Of a stretch of DNA of 24,456 nucleotides, positions 7,562 through 14,335 are shown in pieces (positions within the stretch are counted from its first letter, which is position 1; each line of letters opens with the position of its first letter). The notes under the pieces were generated by a model. That model saw only the letters and a program-made list of their open reading frames with translations. It searched no databases and had not been told where the DNA came from. This DNA comes from an uncultured Erythrobacter sp. (GTDB lineage: Bacteria > Pseudomonadota > Alphaproteobacteria > Sphingomonadales > Sphingomonadaceae). The stretch spans positions 1 through 24,456 of the forward strand of contig CAMYIQ010000198.1 of the NCBI GenBank assembly GCA_947258465.1, in the 5' to 3' direction. A program made the position numbers and the translations under genes.

Positions 7562-8380
7562 TCAGGCTTCGGGTGCGTCGGGCGTTTCAGGCGCTTCCGT
7601 TTTTTCGGATGAAGCCGGCGCCAGCGCTGCGTCGCTGGTGCTGCGTGCTTCGCGGCAATTGAGCTTGCCCGAACCCATCGCGCTGACGGTGCAGTCTGCG
7701 CGGCCATTCACGGTGATCGTGCCCGACCCCATAATGCTGGCGTCGACCTTGCCATCGGACGAGAACTCGGCATCGCCCGATCCGGCGACCGAGATATCGG
7801 CATTGCCGACCTCGAGCCCTTCCATATCCGCCTTGCCCGAACCGGCAATGGTCAGGTCGAGCGTGTTCACCTGGCCCGCTCCTTCGAAATCACCGGAGCC
7901 GGCGATTGTCAGGTCGAGTGAATCGGCGTCGAAATCGGCGACCCTGGCGGTTCCCGATCCGGCAATGGTGACATCTGTCTTGCCCGTCATCGAAGCCGCT
8001 TCCAGCTCGCCCGAACCGGCCAGGACCATGGCGCGCAAACTGGGCATGGTCACTCGAACCGTGGCCGTGCCGCGATCCTTCCAGCTATTTTTCTCGCGGC
8101 TGATGGTCAGCGAATCGTCATCCAGGGCGAAGCGCATGGCATCGACCGCTTTCTCGTCACCGGAAACGGCGATGTCGAGTTCGTCGCCTTCAGTCACGAT
8201 CACCTTGTCCGGACCGGCAAGTACCAGTTCGTTGGGATTGGCACCGGTCATGTCCAGTTCGGCCAAGGGGACGCCTTCGATGTCGCCGATCTGGATATTC
8301 ATCCCATCGCATCCGGCGACGAGCGCGGCACCGGCGAGGGCGGCGATTGGGGTGAGGCCCTTGAAAATTCGATGGATCAT
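7562..8380 (-). CDS. DUF2807 (GIN-domain) lipoprotein with AGSG repeats
   Basis: A 272-residue exported protein of the DUF2807 / head GIN domain family, predicted right-handed beta-helix-like proteins of unknown function in the envelope. The N-terminus carries a lipoprotein signal ending at VAGC (Cys24). The domain (about 50-243) shows a ladder of (A/M)GSG turns at residues 121, 140, 160, 179, 199, 217 and 235, a spacing of 18-20. Cys230 and Cys242 near its end could form a disulphide. The tail (about 245-272) is Ala/Pro/Glu-rich and probably disordered. ATG 8380 has AAAGGAA 10 bases upstream and a plausible promoter at 8420-8448. It is the downstream member of a tandem paralogous pair with the next gene. 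Confidence 0.85.
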   Translation of the reverse strand: MIHRIFKGLTPIAALAGAALVAGCDGMNIQIGDIEGVPLAELDMTGANPNELVLAGPDKVIVTEGDELDIAVSGDEKAVDAMRFALDDDSLTISREKNSWKDRGTATVRVTMPSLRAMVLAGSGELEAASMTGKTDVTIAGSGTARVADFDADSLDLTIAGSGDFEGAGQVNTLDLTIAGSGKADMEGLEVGNADISVAGSGDAEFSSDGKVDASIMGSGTITVNGRADCTVSAMGSGKLNCREARSTSDAALAPASSEKTEAPETPDAPEA

Positions 8381-8419
8381 CGCGGTCGTGTTCCTTTCAA
8401 AGCGGCAGTCCGTGTTGCT

Positions 8420-8448
8420 GATATAATACAGCAGACCGAGATCATCAA
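8420..8448 (-). promoter_or_regulatory. Candidate promoter of the DUF2807 lipoprotein gene
   Basis: On the minus strand TTGATG (8448-8443) and TATATC (8425-8420) are spaced by 17 bases, with four-of-six matches to each sigma70 hexamer in an AT-richer pocket. A TGCTG...CAGCA inverted repeat surrounds the -10. The leader to the ATG at 8380 would be about 32 bases. The intergenic stretch 8381-8515 holds no gene. Confidence 0.4.
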
Positions 8449-8515
8449 GGTCGCGAAACTGGGGGTGCGCATTTCGAGCGCGTCCGGTCGCGCCATTCTG
8501 GCAGGTCGGGCCAGT

Positions 8516-9253
8516 TCAGCGCGAGCAGGTCAGGCGCCCGGAGCCCGTCCGCGTCTGGGTGCAATCGGCAGTGCCGGAGACAATGGCATCGCCGCTGCCG
8601 ACAATGCTTGCCGATACGCTGCCGTCGGCATTGAAGCGCGCATCGCCCGATCCGGCAATCGAAACGCTGGCCCCCGCCAGGCGGAGCCGCCGACCATCGA
8701 TTTCGCCGCTGCCGGCGATCGTGATGCTTCCCTGGTCTGCCCGGCCGGCGATACGCAGGTCGCCTGATCCCGCAACCGTTGCCGTCAGTTCCCTGGCGGC
8801 GATACGGCCGACCTGGATCGTACCCGATCCGGCTACAGTGGCATCGACTTGGTCTGTATCCATCCTATCGATCGAGAGGTCGCCCGACCCGGCTAGAGTG
8901 ACCCCTTCGACCGAGGGCGCGGTCACTTCGATCCGAGCGCTCCCTTCGATCGTGTCGCGCCTCCAGCGGCGGCCGATGACGAGTTTGTCATCTTCGACTT
9001 TAAACCGCAGTTCGGCGAGCAAGGCAGGGCTGCCGCTGGCCCTGATGCGCCAACGATCGCCACGCGTCACGCTGACATCGTCGCTGCTGGCCAGCGTCAC
9101 CCGGTCGAAACGTGCGGTGCCGGACCAAGAGGTTGAGATGCGCTCTCCATTGTCGAGAGAGGAGCGCCACTCTTTCCCGGGGTGCGCTTGGGTGGCGGGT
9201 ATTGCGGCGAAGGCGGCAAGGCCGAGTGAGCAGGCGGCAAGCATACGAAACAT
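8516..9253 (-). CDS. DUF2807 (GIN-domain) periplasmic protein, paralogue
   Basis: A 245-residue exported DUF2807 protein, paralogue of the neighbouring gene. The start at 9253 (MFRMLAACSLGLAAFAAIP) follows GGGAG and gives a standard signal peptide, probably cleaved after ATQA (residue 23), so unlike its neighbour it is not an obvious lipoprotein. An upstream in-frame ATG at 9289 would add 12 residues and is less likely. The GSG ladder falls at residues 121, 141, 161, 180, 200, 218 and 236, with Cys231 and Cys243 near the end. These positions are almost identical to those of the other copy, despite low identity elsewhere. It lacks the acidic C-terminal tail. The gene lies 135 bases upstream of the lipoprotein copy on the same strand. 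Confidence 0.85.
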   Translation of the reverse strand: MFRMLAACSLGLAAFAAIPATQAHPGKEWRSSLDNGERISTSWSGTARFDRVTLASSDDVSVTRGDRWRIRASGSPALLAELRFKVEDDKLVIGRRWRRDTIEGSARIEVTAPSVEGVTLAGSGDLSIDRMDTDQVDATVAGSGTIQVGRIAARELTATVAGSGDLRIAGRADQGSITIAGSGEIDGRRLRLAGASVSIAGSGDARFNADGSVSASIVGSGDAIVSGTADCTQTRTGSGRLTCSR

Positions 9254-9285
9254 GGCGGTTCTCCCGATGAATGGCCGCATGCTTC

Positions 9286-9341
9286 CCACTAAGCGGAGCG
9301 CGTGTCGAGTTCGCTCGTCGACAATTGTAATCGCTTAGTGG
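9286..9341 (-). promoter_or_regulatory. Nested inverted repeats upstream of the DUF2807 gene
   Basis: CCACTAAGCG (9286-9295) and CGCTTAGTGG (9332-9341) are exact reverse complements 36 bases apart. Between them lie a GAGCG/CGCTC pair and the palindrome ACAATTGT (9321-9328). A -10-like TACAAT reads on the minus strand at 9329-9324, towards the gene starting at 9253, but no good -35 is visible. The arms could be operator half-sites around the transcription start or a leader hairpin. Confidence 0.45.
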
Positions 9342-9352
9342 AATTGTCCTAT

Positions 9353-9387
9353 GAAAAAGAAAGGGGGCACCTCGCGGTACCCCCCTT
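9353..9387 (-). terminator. Rho-independent terminator after carD
   Basis: On the minus strand, 24 bases past the carD stop, a C/G-rich stem (AAGGGGG... pairing with ...CCCCCTT, one mismatch, loop of about four bases, 9387-9361) is followed by a T-rich tail CTTTCTTTTT ending near 9353. This is a typical intrinsic terminator and would end the block running from the helicase to carD. Confidence 0.75.
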
Positions 9388-9410
9388 CACTTGTTCGAAT
9401 TCCGATGCGC

Positions 9411-9944
9411 TTACGCGTCTTCGGTGTTTTCGTAATATTGCGGCGCGTGTTCGCGCAGAACATCAAGGATCTTCTCGAGAGCGGTTGCCTCGTCGGTCTT
9501 TTCCATCGCTGCGAGTTCGCGGGCGAGGCGGCTCGAGGCCGCTTCGAAAATCTGACGCTCCGAATAGCTTTGCTCGGGCTGGTCGTCGGGGCGAAAGAGA
9601 TCGCGCGTCACTTCCGCGATCAGCACGATTTCGCCCGAATTGATCTTCGCTTCGTATTCCTGGGCGCGGCGGCTCCACATGGTGCGCTTCACCTTGGGCT
9701 TGCCCTTGAGCGTCTCCATGGCTTCCTTGAGGGTCTTGTCCGAAGACAGCTTGCGCATGCCGATCGATTCGACCTTGTTCACCGGAACGCGCAGCGTCAT
9801 GCGTTCCTTCTCGAAGCGGAGGACATAGAGGTCGAGCTGCATACCGGCGATTTCCTCGCTCTGTAGCTCGATGACACGGCCGACGCCGTGCTTGGGGTAA
9901 ACAACGTAATCGCCAACGTCGAAGGCATCAGCCTTGCTAGCCAT
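9411..9944 (-). CDS. carD: CarD-family transcriptional regulator
   Basis: A 177-residue CarD/CdnL family protein that binds the RNA polymerase beta subunit and stabilises open promoter complexes, often at rRNA and growth-related promoters. The N-terminal Tudor-like RNAP-interaction domain is clear (FDVGDYVVYPKHGVGRVIEL and LRFEKERMTLRVPVNKVESIG, residues 8-63). The helical C-terminal DNA-binding domain follows, with KPKVKRTMWSRRAQEYEAKI and SYSERQIFEAASSRLARELA. Length is as expected. The start at 9944 has AAAGGA about 8 bases upstream. A terminator follows. It is the last gene of the minus-strand block that includes fdxA, a neighbourhood I recall as common in sphingomonads and relatives. Confidence 0.95.
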   Translation of the reverse strand: MASKADAFDVGDYVVYPKHGVGRVIELQSEEIAGMQLDLYVLRFEKERMTLRVPVNKVESIGMRKLSSDKTLKEAMETLKGKPKVKRTMWSRRAQEYEAKINSGEIVLIAEVTRDLFRPDDQPEQSYSERQIFEAASSRLARELAAMEKTDEATALEKILDVLREHAPQYYENTEDA

Positions 9945-10166
9945 GCAATCTATCCTTTCGTCCGGGCCCGGCCGGAGTGAACAACAGCGTCACGGAAACT
10001 CATGGCCGCAATCCCGCGACGGGGGAGTGCGGTCTGGCACCAAATATGACGTTGTTGGTGGCCTGCCCTTTCAATTCTCACACCTGCCCGGGAGCAAACC
10101 GGTGCAGTTGTTGCATTATATAGCACACTGCCCCGAATATTGCGAGTCCGGGCACAACCCCTGCGT
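9945..10166. other. Gene-free intergenic stretch before carD
   Basis: This 222-base stretch separates the end of the YihY-family gene from the carD start. It contains the carD Shine-Dalgarno, an AT-rich pocket TGCTATATAAT on the minus strand (about 10115-10125) that could be an extended -10 for carD with no matching -35, and a 7-bp inverted repeat (TGCCCGG 10085-10091 with CCGGGCA 10148-10154). The long gap suggests that carD has its own promoter. I see no gene in it. Confidence 0.4.
10115..10125 (-). promoter_or_regulatory. Candidate extended -10 element for carD
   Basis: The minus strand reads TGCTATATAAT, which fits an extended -10 (TGn plus TATATA) or a perfect TATAAT shifted by two bases. 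No -35 hexamer is recognisable at the right distance. The leader to the carD ATG would be about 160 bases. Confidence 0.3.
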
Positions 10167-10955
10167 TCAGGGCTGCTTCCGACCGGCGCGAAAGGCTGCG
10201 ACCTCGGCTCCGAGTAAAAGAAGGAATCCCGTTACCCAGAACCAGGTGATCAATGCCAATACCGCGCCGAGCGCGCCGTAAGTCGCGTTGTAGCTGCCGA
10301 AATTCGCTGCATAAAATGCAAAACCGGTGGTGGCGACAATCCAGAGCAGGGCGAACAGGATCGCACCAGGCCATATCGCCGACCATGCCGGAGCGACCGT
10401 ATTGGGTGCATAGCGGTAAAGCAGGCTCGCAGCCAGCGCCGCGCCGAAACCGGATAGCAGCAAGCTGGCAAGCCCTCCTGCCACCCCTCCGAGATTGGCC
10501 AGCGCGGCACTGGTAATGCCTGCGGCGATCAGACCGGCAAGACCTGCGACGGTGATCGCCACGGCGACCAGATTGCCTTTGACGAAACTGCGCTGTTCAT
10601 CCGCCTCGAACACGATGTTGAGCCCGGTCATAAGCGACCGGGCGCCATTTCGGGCGCCGAACAGCGCAATTGTCAGCGATACAAGCAGCCCGACACCCTG
10701 CGCGCCGGACGACGCGCCGGATATCGCTTCGAGTTGTCCGGCAATCAGGTCCGCCGCGGATGCGGGGAGTTTGCCGGCTAGCAATTCGATATGCGAGGCT
10801 ACGGCTTCGGGTGTCGCGAAAACGCCATAGGCGAGCACGACGGCACCAAGTGCGGGAATGAGGGCGAGCAATGCGTAATGCGCAATGCCGGCGGCGACGA
10901 TCCCGATATTGTCCTGCGATCCGGCCTGCCAGGCCCTTCTCAGCTCAAAGAGCAT
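10167..10955 (-). CDS. YihY/BrkB-family inner-membrane protein
   Basis: A 262-residue polytopic membrane protein of the YihY/UPF0761 (BrkB) family, whose function is unsettled. It starts with a short amphipathic N-terminus (LRRAWQAGSQDNIGIVAAGI) then about six hydrophobic segments, near residues 24-46, 88-106, 128-152, 155-180, 192-213 and 226-252. Family features include the early AAGIAHYALLALIPAL segment, the FGARNGARSLMTGLNIVFE loop and YNATYGALGAVLALITWFWVT near the end. The length is close to the family's usual 270-300. The start lies 12 bases after the fdxA stop, so it is probably cotranscribed with fdxA. There is no visible membrane targeting beyond the hydrophobic segments. Confidence 0.88.
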   Translation of the reverse strand: MLFELRRAWQAGSQDNIGIVAAGIAHYALLALIPALGAVVLAYGVFATPEAVASHIELLAGKLPASAADLIAGQLEAISGASSGAQGVGLLVSLTIALFGARNGARSLMTGLNIVFEADEQRSFVKGNLVAVAITVAGLAGLIAAGITSAALANLGGVAGGLASLLLSGFGAALAASLLYRYAPNTVAPAWSAIWPGAILFALLWIVATTGFAFYAANFGSYNATYGALGAVLALITWFWVTGFLLLLGAEVAAFRAGRKQP

Positions 10956-10967
10956 GGGGGCAGGCGA

Positions 10968-11306
10968 TCAGTCCCCTTCGCCCGGCTCGGGAGAGAAGTA
11001 CTGCTCGTACTTGCCTTCCTTATCCTTGAATTCATCGGCATCGGCGGGCGGCTCTTTCGACTGGGTGATGTTGGGCCAATCCGCGCTGAACTTGGTGTTT
11101 AGCTCGAGCCACTTTTCAAGGCCGTCTTCGGTATCCGGAAGAATGGCTTCGGCGGGGCATTCGGGCTCGCACACGCCGCAATCGATACATTCGCTGGGAT
11201 TGATGACGAGCATGTTCTCGCCCTCATAGAAACAGTCGACCGGACAGACCTCGACGCAATCGGTGTACTTGCACTTGATGCAGGCATCGGTGACGACATA
11301 GGTCAT
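10968..11306 (-). CDS. fdxA: Seven-iron ferredoxin ([3Fe-4S][4Fe-4S])
   Basis: A 112-residue soluble ferredoxin of the FdxA / Azotobacter ferredoxin I type, a small cytoplasmic electron carrier. Cysteines 9, 17 and 50 fit the [3Fe-4S] cluster and 21, 40, 43 and 46 the [4Fe-4S] cluster (CIDCGVCEPEC block). Cys12 and Cys25 are extra, and Cys25 sits just after the first cluster region in EVCPVDCFYEGENM. The C-terminal half (EDGLEKWLELNTKFSADWPNIT) is the extension typical of this type, with an acidic tail. GAGGA lies about 11 bases before the ATG at 11306. It sits between the S4 RNA-binding gene and the YihY gene. Its redox partner cannot be read from context. Confidence 0.96.
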   Translation of the reverse strand: MTYVVTDACIKCKYTDCVEVCPVDCFYEGENMLVINPSECIDCGVCEPECPAEAILPDTEDGLEKWLELNTKFSADWPNITQSKEPPADADEFKDKEGKYEQYFSPEPGEGD

Positions 11307-11358
11307 GGGTAGCGTAATCCTCGCGAAGTGGTTCCCTTATCCGCGCTGCTAGGGCGGA

Positions 11359-11616
11359 TTATCCGTTGGGGTCAAGCTCCCGATAGCAGGCTTGTGCTTC
11401 GCGTGGTGGTCCGCGGCGTTGGGGCAGAGCCAGAATTTCCACCAGCTTGACCGAATTGCCTAGGGGAAGGGTGAGGATATCGCCCTCCGCAATGTCGCGC
11501 GAACAGCGCGTCACGCGTTCTCCATTGCGGCGAATGTGCCCCTTATCGACCAGCTTGTGCGCCGCGCTGCGGGTGCGCGCGAAGCGCAGATAGCACAGCA
11601 GCCGGTCGATTCTCAC
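11359..11616 (-). CDS. S4-domain RNA-binding protein (Hsp15-like)
   Basis: A small basic protein of about 85 residues made almost entirely of one S4 RNA-binding domain: MRIDRLLCYLRFARTRSAAH, LVDKGHIRRNGERVTRCSRD, then EGDILTLPLG. A C-terminal segment contains RRGPPREAQACYREL. It resembles the Hsp15/HslR group, which binds free 50S subunits carrying nascent chains, although substrate and role here are inferred. The start is taken as GTG 11616, with GGAG five bases upstream, because the S4 domain begins there. The open frame continues upstream inside the helicase gene, so earlier starts cannot be excluded. The helicase stop is at 11630, so the two genes lie 13 bases apart and are probably cotranscribed. 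Confidence 0.85.
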   Translation of the reverse strand: MRIDRLLCYLRFARTRSAAHKLVDKGHIRRNGERVTRCSRDIAEGDILTLPLGNSVKLVEILALPQRRGPPREAQACYRELDPNG

Positions 11617-11629
11617 GCGGGCTCCGCCA

Positions 11630-14185
11630 TCAGCGTACCAGATCGGCCAGCGCCGCGAAGGCATTGCCCTCGCGGGGCTGGGCGGGCTTGGCACGCTCCT
11701 GCTTGCGGCGCGAAGGGCGCCATTCCCAGCGGTCGGGCCGAGGCGGTCCGAACTGCCCTTCGGGAAGGGGTCTGGCCTTCTGGACGCGAAAACCCGCATT
11801 GCCGAGCAACCGCGCGATATTCTCTTCTTCCAGACCGATCGAAACGGGAAGGGCATAATCCAGCACGAATTTGCGTTTGCGATCCTTGGCCTGGGCCTTG
11901 GCGCGCGTTTCATGCGCGGCGCGCAGGACTTTTTCCGCCAGATCGATGCGAATCGCCTGGCTGCCCGCATGGCGATAGCCCGAAGGCAGCTTCTTCGCGT
12001 CGGCGATCACAGGGAGCATCGCCTCTTGCAAGGGCCGCCGGTCGAGCCCGAGCGCGCGGAGTAGTCGGCGCGGTGCCGGCTTGAGCAGCGCGGGAGCGAA
12101 GATATCGAGCGCACCGAAGGTCACGCCGATCTTGCGCAGGAAGGGCCGCATCTCCTTCGGCAGATGCTCGATGCCCGCCTTCTCGCGGGTGACGTAGCCA
12201 TGTCCCGCGATCAGGTTGAGGAGCAGCGCGCGGGCTTGTGACCCGGCATCAGGATTGCTTGCCGCATGGTGCATCTTTTCCAGCGGGGCGAGCGGTTCGA
12301 GCGTTTTGGCGAGCCAGGCCTCCAGTGCTGCCAAGAGCTTGGTGCGCGCGGTCTCGGGAAGCGCAGCGATTTCCCGCACGGGCTTTACCAGCGGTGTCAC
12401 CGTGCCATCGCGATGCTCGAGCTTCGCGAGCTCTTTCCCGTCCCAGCGAATTGCCCCGTCTACCAGCTCGATATCGTCCATGTGGGACGATGCGAGTGCC
12501 TCGGCTTTCTCGCCGAGCAATTTGGGCAACGCCTTCTCGGCCGCGGCCAGCAGCATGCGGCGATCCTCGTGCCGGGCGGAGGGATCGACGACGAAGCCCA
12601 AGCCCTCAACATGGCCAAGTACTTCGCCCTCGACGCTCACTTCGCCCGCCTCGTTCATTTCAATCGGCAACATGCCTGCATCCTGTCCTAGCGACTTCAT
12701 CAGGATCGCCGTCCTCCGGTTTACGAATCGTTCTGTCAGCCGAGCATGGAGCGCGTCCGACAGTTTTGCCTCTACTGCCCGGGCGCGCGACGCCATCTCG
12801 TCCCGCGCCAGCACCCAATCGGGCCGCTGGCAAATATAGGCCCAGCTGCGAATCGCCGCGATCCGCCCCTGCAGCGTATCGATGTCTCCAGCCATATTGT
12901 CGAGTTCGCTGATCCGCGCGGCAACATAGTCCGCGCCGATATAGCCCTGCGCGAGATCCTGCCACAGGCGCGCGACGAAACGCGCATGAACGTCGGGGCC
13001 GCGCTGCCGGAAATCGGGCAGCGAGCAGACTTCCCAGAACCGCCGGACCGCACCGTGTCCGCGCACATTGGCCGCGACAGGTTCCTCTGCAAGGCGTTTG
13101 AGCGTGGCCAGGTCGATCGCCTGGGGGGCAGCGCGCAATGCGGGGTCCCCCGGCGGCGCCTCGAGATTGGCTATCAATGTAGCCAGCGAATCGAAGCGCG
13201 GCTCGGGCTCGCGCCAGTAGAGTTGGGTAAGCGGCGCGAAGCGGTGCTCCTCGATCGCATAGACCTCTTCCTCCGTGAATTCCGGCGGCGCGCCATGTTT
13301 GTCGGTTCCCGAGAGCGTCCCGAAAGTGCCATCGCGCTGGTGGCGGCCCGCACGGCCGGCGATCTGCGCCATTTCCGCGGCCAGCAGCCGTCGCATTCGC
13401 ACCCCGTCGAACTTGGCCAGGCCCGCAAAGGCGACATGATTGACATCGAGATTGAGCCCCATGCCGATCGCATCGGTGGCGACGATGTAGTCGACCTCGC
13501 CATTCTGGAACAGCGCGACCTGCTTGTTGCGTGTTTCGGGACTGAGCGCGCCCATAACCACTGCCGCGCCGCCGCGAAACCGGCGGAGCATTTCGGCCAC
13601 CGCATAGACCTGCTCGGCGCTGAAGGCGACGATCGCGCTCCGGGGCGGCAGGCGCGATAATTTGCGCGGCCCGATATGCGTCAGCGTCGAAAACCGCGGT
13701 CGCTCGGAAATTTCGGCACGCGGCACCAATTGGCGAACCAGCGGTTCGAGCGTACCGGCGCCCAGCAGCATCGTTTCCTCGCGCCCCCGCGTATTGAGCA
13801 GGCGATCGGTGAAGACGTGACCCCGCTCGCGATCGGCGGAAAGCTGGGCTTCGTCCAGCGCGACGAAAGCCGCGCCCGCCCCGTCGCGCGGCATCGCTTC
13901 GACCGTGCAGCACATATAGCGCGCGCCCTTGGGCTCGATCCGCTCTTCGCCCGTAATCAGCGCTACCGCATTGTCGCCCTTGATCGCGCGGACCCGATCG
14001 TAGACTTCGCGCGCGAGCAGACGCAGCGGAAAGCCCATGCAGCCGCTCGAATGCGCCGCCATGCGCTCGATCGCCAGATGCGTCTTGCCGGTATTGGTTG
14101 GTCCGAGGACCGCTTTGATCGCGCTACCCTGCACGCCCCCTAAGTGGCAGTGCGCGAACACAGGCGCAACCGCGCGCCGCCGCAT
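11630..14185 (-). CDS. Suv3-like DExH RNA helicase
   Basis: An 851-residue superfamily 2 helicase resembling mitochondrial Suv3 (SUPV3L1), an ATP-dependent RNA helicase of the degradosome; bacterial copies are typical of alphaproteobacteria. Motif I is GPTNTGKTH (28-36), motif II DEAQ (111-114), motif V ATDAIGMGLN (236-245) and motif VI QIAGRAGR (274-281). The remaining two-thirds would be the Suv3 C-terminal region plus a family-specific extension ending in a basic tail (SRRKQERAKPAQPREG). ATG 14185 is used, but the core starts near residue 22, so a later GTG (14134) is possible; neither has a clear Shine-Dalgarno sequence. It heads the minus-strand block with the S4 protein and fdxA, and its start is divergent from the M23 peptidase gene. 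Confidence 0.9.
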   Translation of the reverse strand: MRRRAVAPVFAHCHLGGVQGSAIKAVLGPTNTGKTHLAIERMAAHSSGCMGFPLRLLAREVYDRVRAIKGDNAVALITGEERIEPKGARYMCCTVEAMPRDGAGAAFVALDEAQLSADRERGHVFTDRLLNTRGREETMLLGAGTLEPLVRQLVPRAEISERPRFSTLTHIGPRKLSRLPPRSAIVAFSAEQVYAVAEMLRRFRGGAAVVMGALSPETRNKQVALFQNGEVDYIVATDAIGMGLNLDVNHVAFAGLAKFDGVRMRRLLAAEMAQIAGRAGRHQRDGTFGTLSGTDKHGAPPEFTEEEVYAIEEHRFAPLTQLYWREPEPRFDSLATLIANLEAPPGDPALRAAPQAIDLATLKRLAEEPVAANVRGHGAVRRFWEVCSLPDFRQRGPDVHARFVARLWQDLAQGYIGADYVAARISELDNMAGDIDTLQGRIAAIRSWAYICQRPDWVLARDEMASRARAVEAKLSDALHARLTERFVNRRTAILMKSLGQDAGMLPIEMNEAGEVSVEGEVLGHVEGLGFVVDPSARHEDRRMLLAAAEKALPKLLGEKAEALASSHMDDIELVDGAIRWDGKELAKLEHRDGTVTPLVKPVREIAALPETARTKLLAALEAWLAKTLEPLAPLEKMHHAASNPDAGSQARALLLNLIAGHGYVTREKAGIEHLPKEMRPFLRKIGVTFGALDIFAPALLKPAPRRLLRALGLDRRPLQEAMLPVIADAKKLPSGYRHAGSQAIRIDLAEKVLRAAHETRAKAQAKDRKRKFVLDYALPVSIGLEEENIARLLGNAGFRVQKARPLPEGQFGPPRPDRWEWRPSRRKQERAKPAQPREGNAFAALADLVR

Positions 14186-14191
14186 CGGATC

Positions 14192-14274
14192 GATTCACCG
14201 CAATCCGGACTCGCATGATCGCAAGTTAAGGCCGCCTTTACTTTGTTTTGGCAGGCATGACGGGCAAAGGACTC
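14192..14274. promoter_or_regulatory. Cluster of three GANTC sites in a divergent intergenic region
   Basis: GATTC at 14192-14196 and GACTC at 14208-14212 and 14270-14274 lie in the 150 bases between the helicase and the M23 peptidase starts. GANTC is the target of the alphaproteobacterial methyltransferase CcrM, and clusters in promoters can confer cell-cycle control through GcrA. Whether this organism uses CcrM is not known from the window. No clear -35/-10 pair was seen on either strand. Confidence 0.3.
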
Positions 14275-14335
14275 ACAGGAAGGGGCGCGCCATATCCGTT
14301 CGCACCGGACCGGCCAACTGGAAGGGACACGAGAC

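Noticed and set aside
7638..9338. Possible DNA tandem repeats (about 57-60 base period) in the DUF2807 genes
   Set aside because: The periodicity comes from GSG turns in the proteins. The units differ in DNA sequence and are not copies of one repeat.
10085..10154. 70-base stretch closed by a 7-bp inverted repeat TGCCCGG/CCGGGCA that resembles a tRNA acceptor stem
   Set aside because: Neither strand gives a proper T-arm (no GTTC..A..GC pattern with a 5-bp stem), no consistent anticodon arm and no CCA-like end. It is probably an intergenic inverted repeat.
11339..11359. 6-bp ATCCGC/GCGGAT stem overlapping the S4 gene stop as a terminator
   Set aside because: The stem is short and no T-run follows on the minus strand. 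fdxA begins 53 bases on and is likely to be read through.
12660..13913. 417-codon minus-strand frame inside the helicase gene
   Set aside because: It is an out-of-frame reading of the helicase region, very Arg/Gly/Ala-rich. The helicase frame holds all conserved SF2 motifs.
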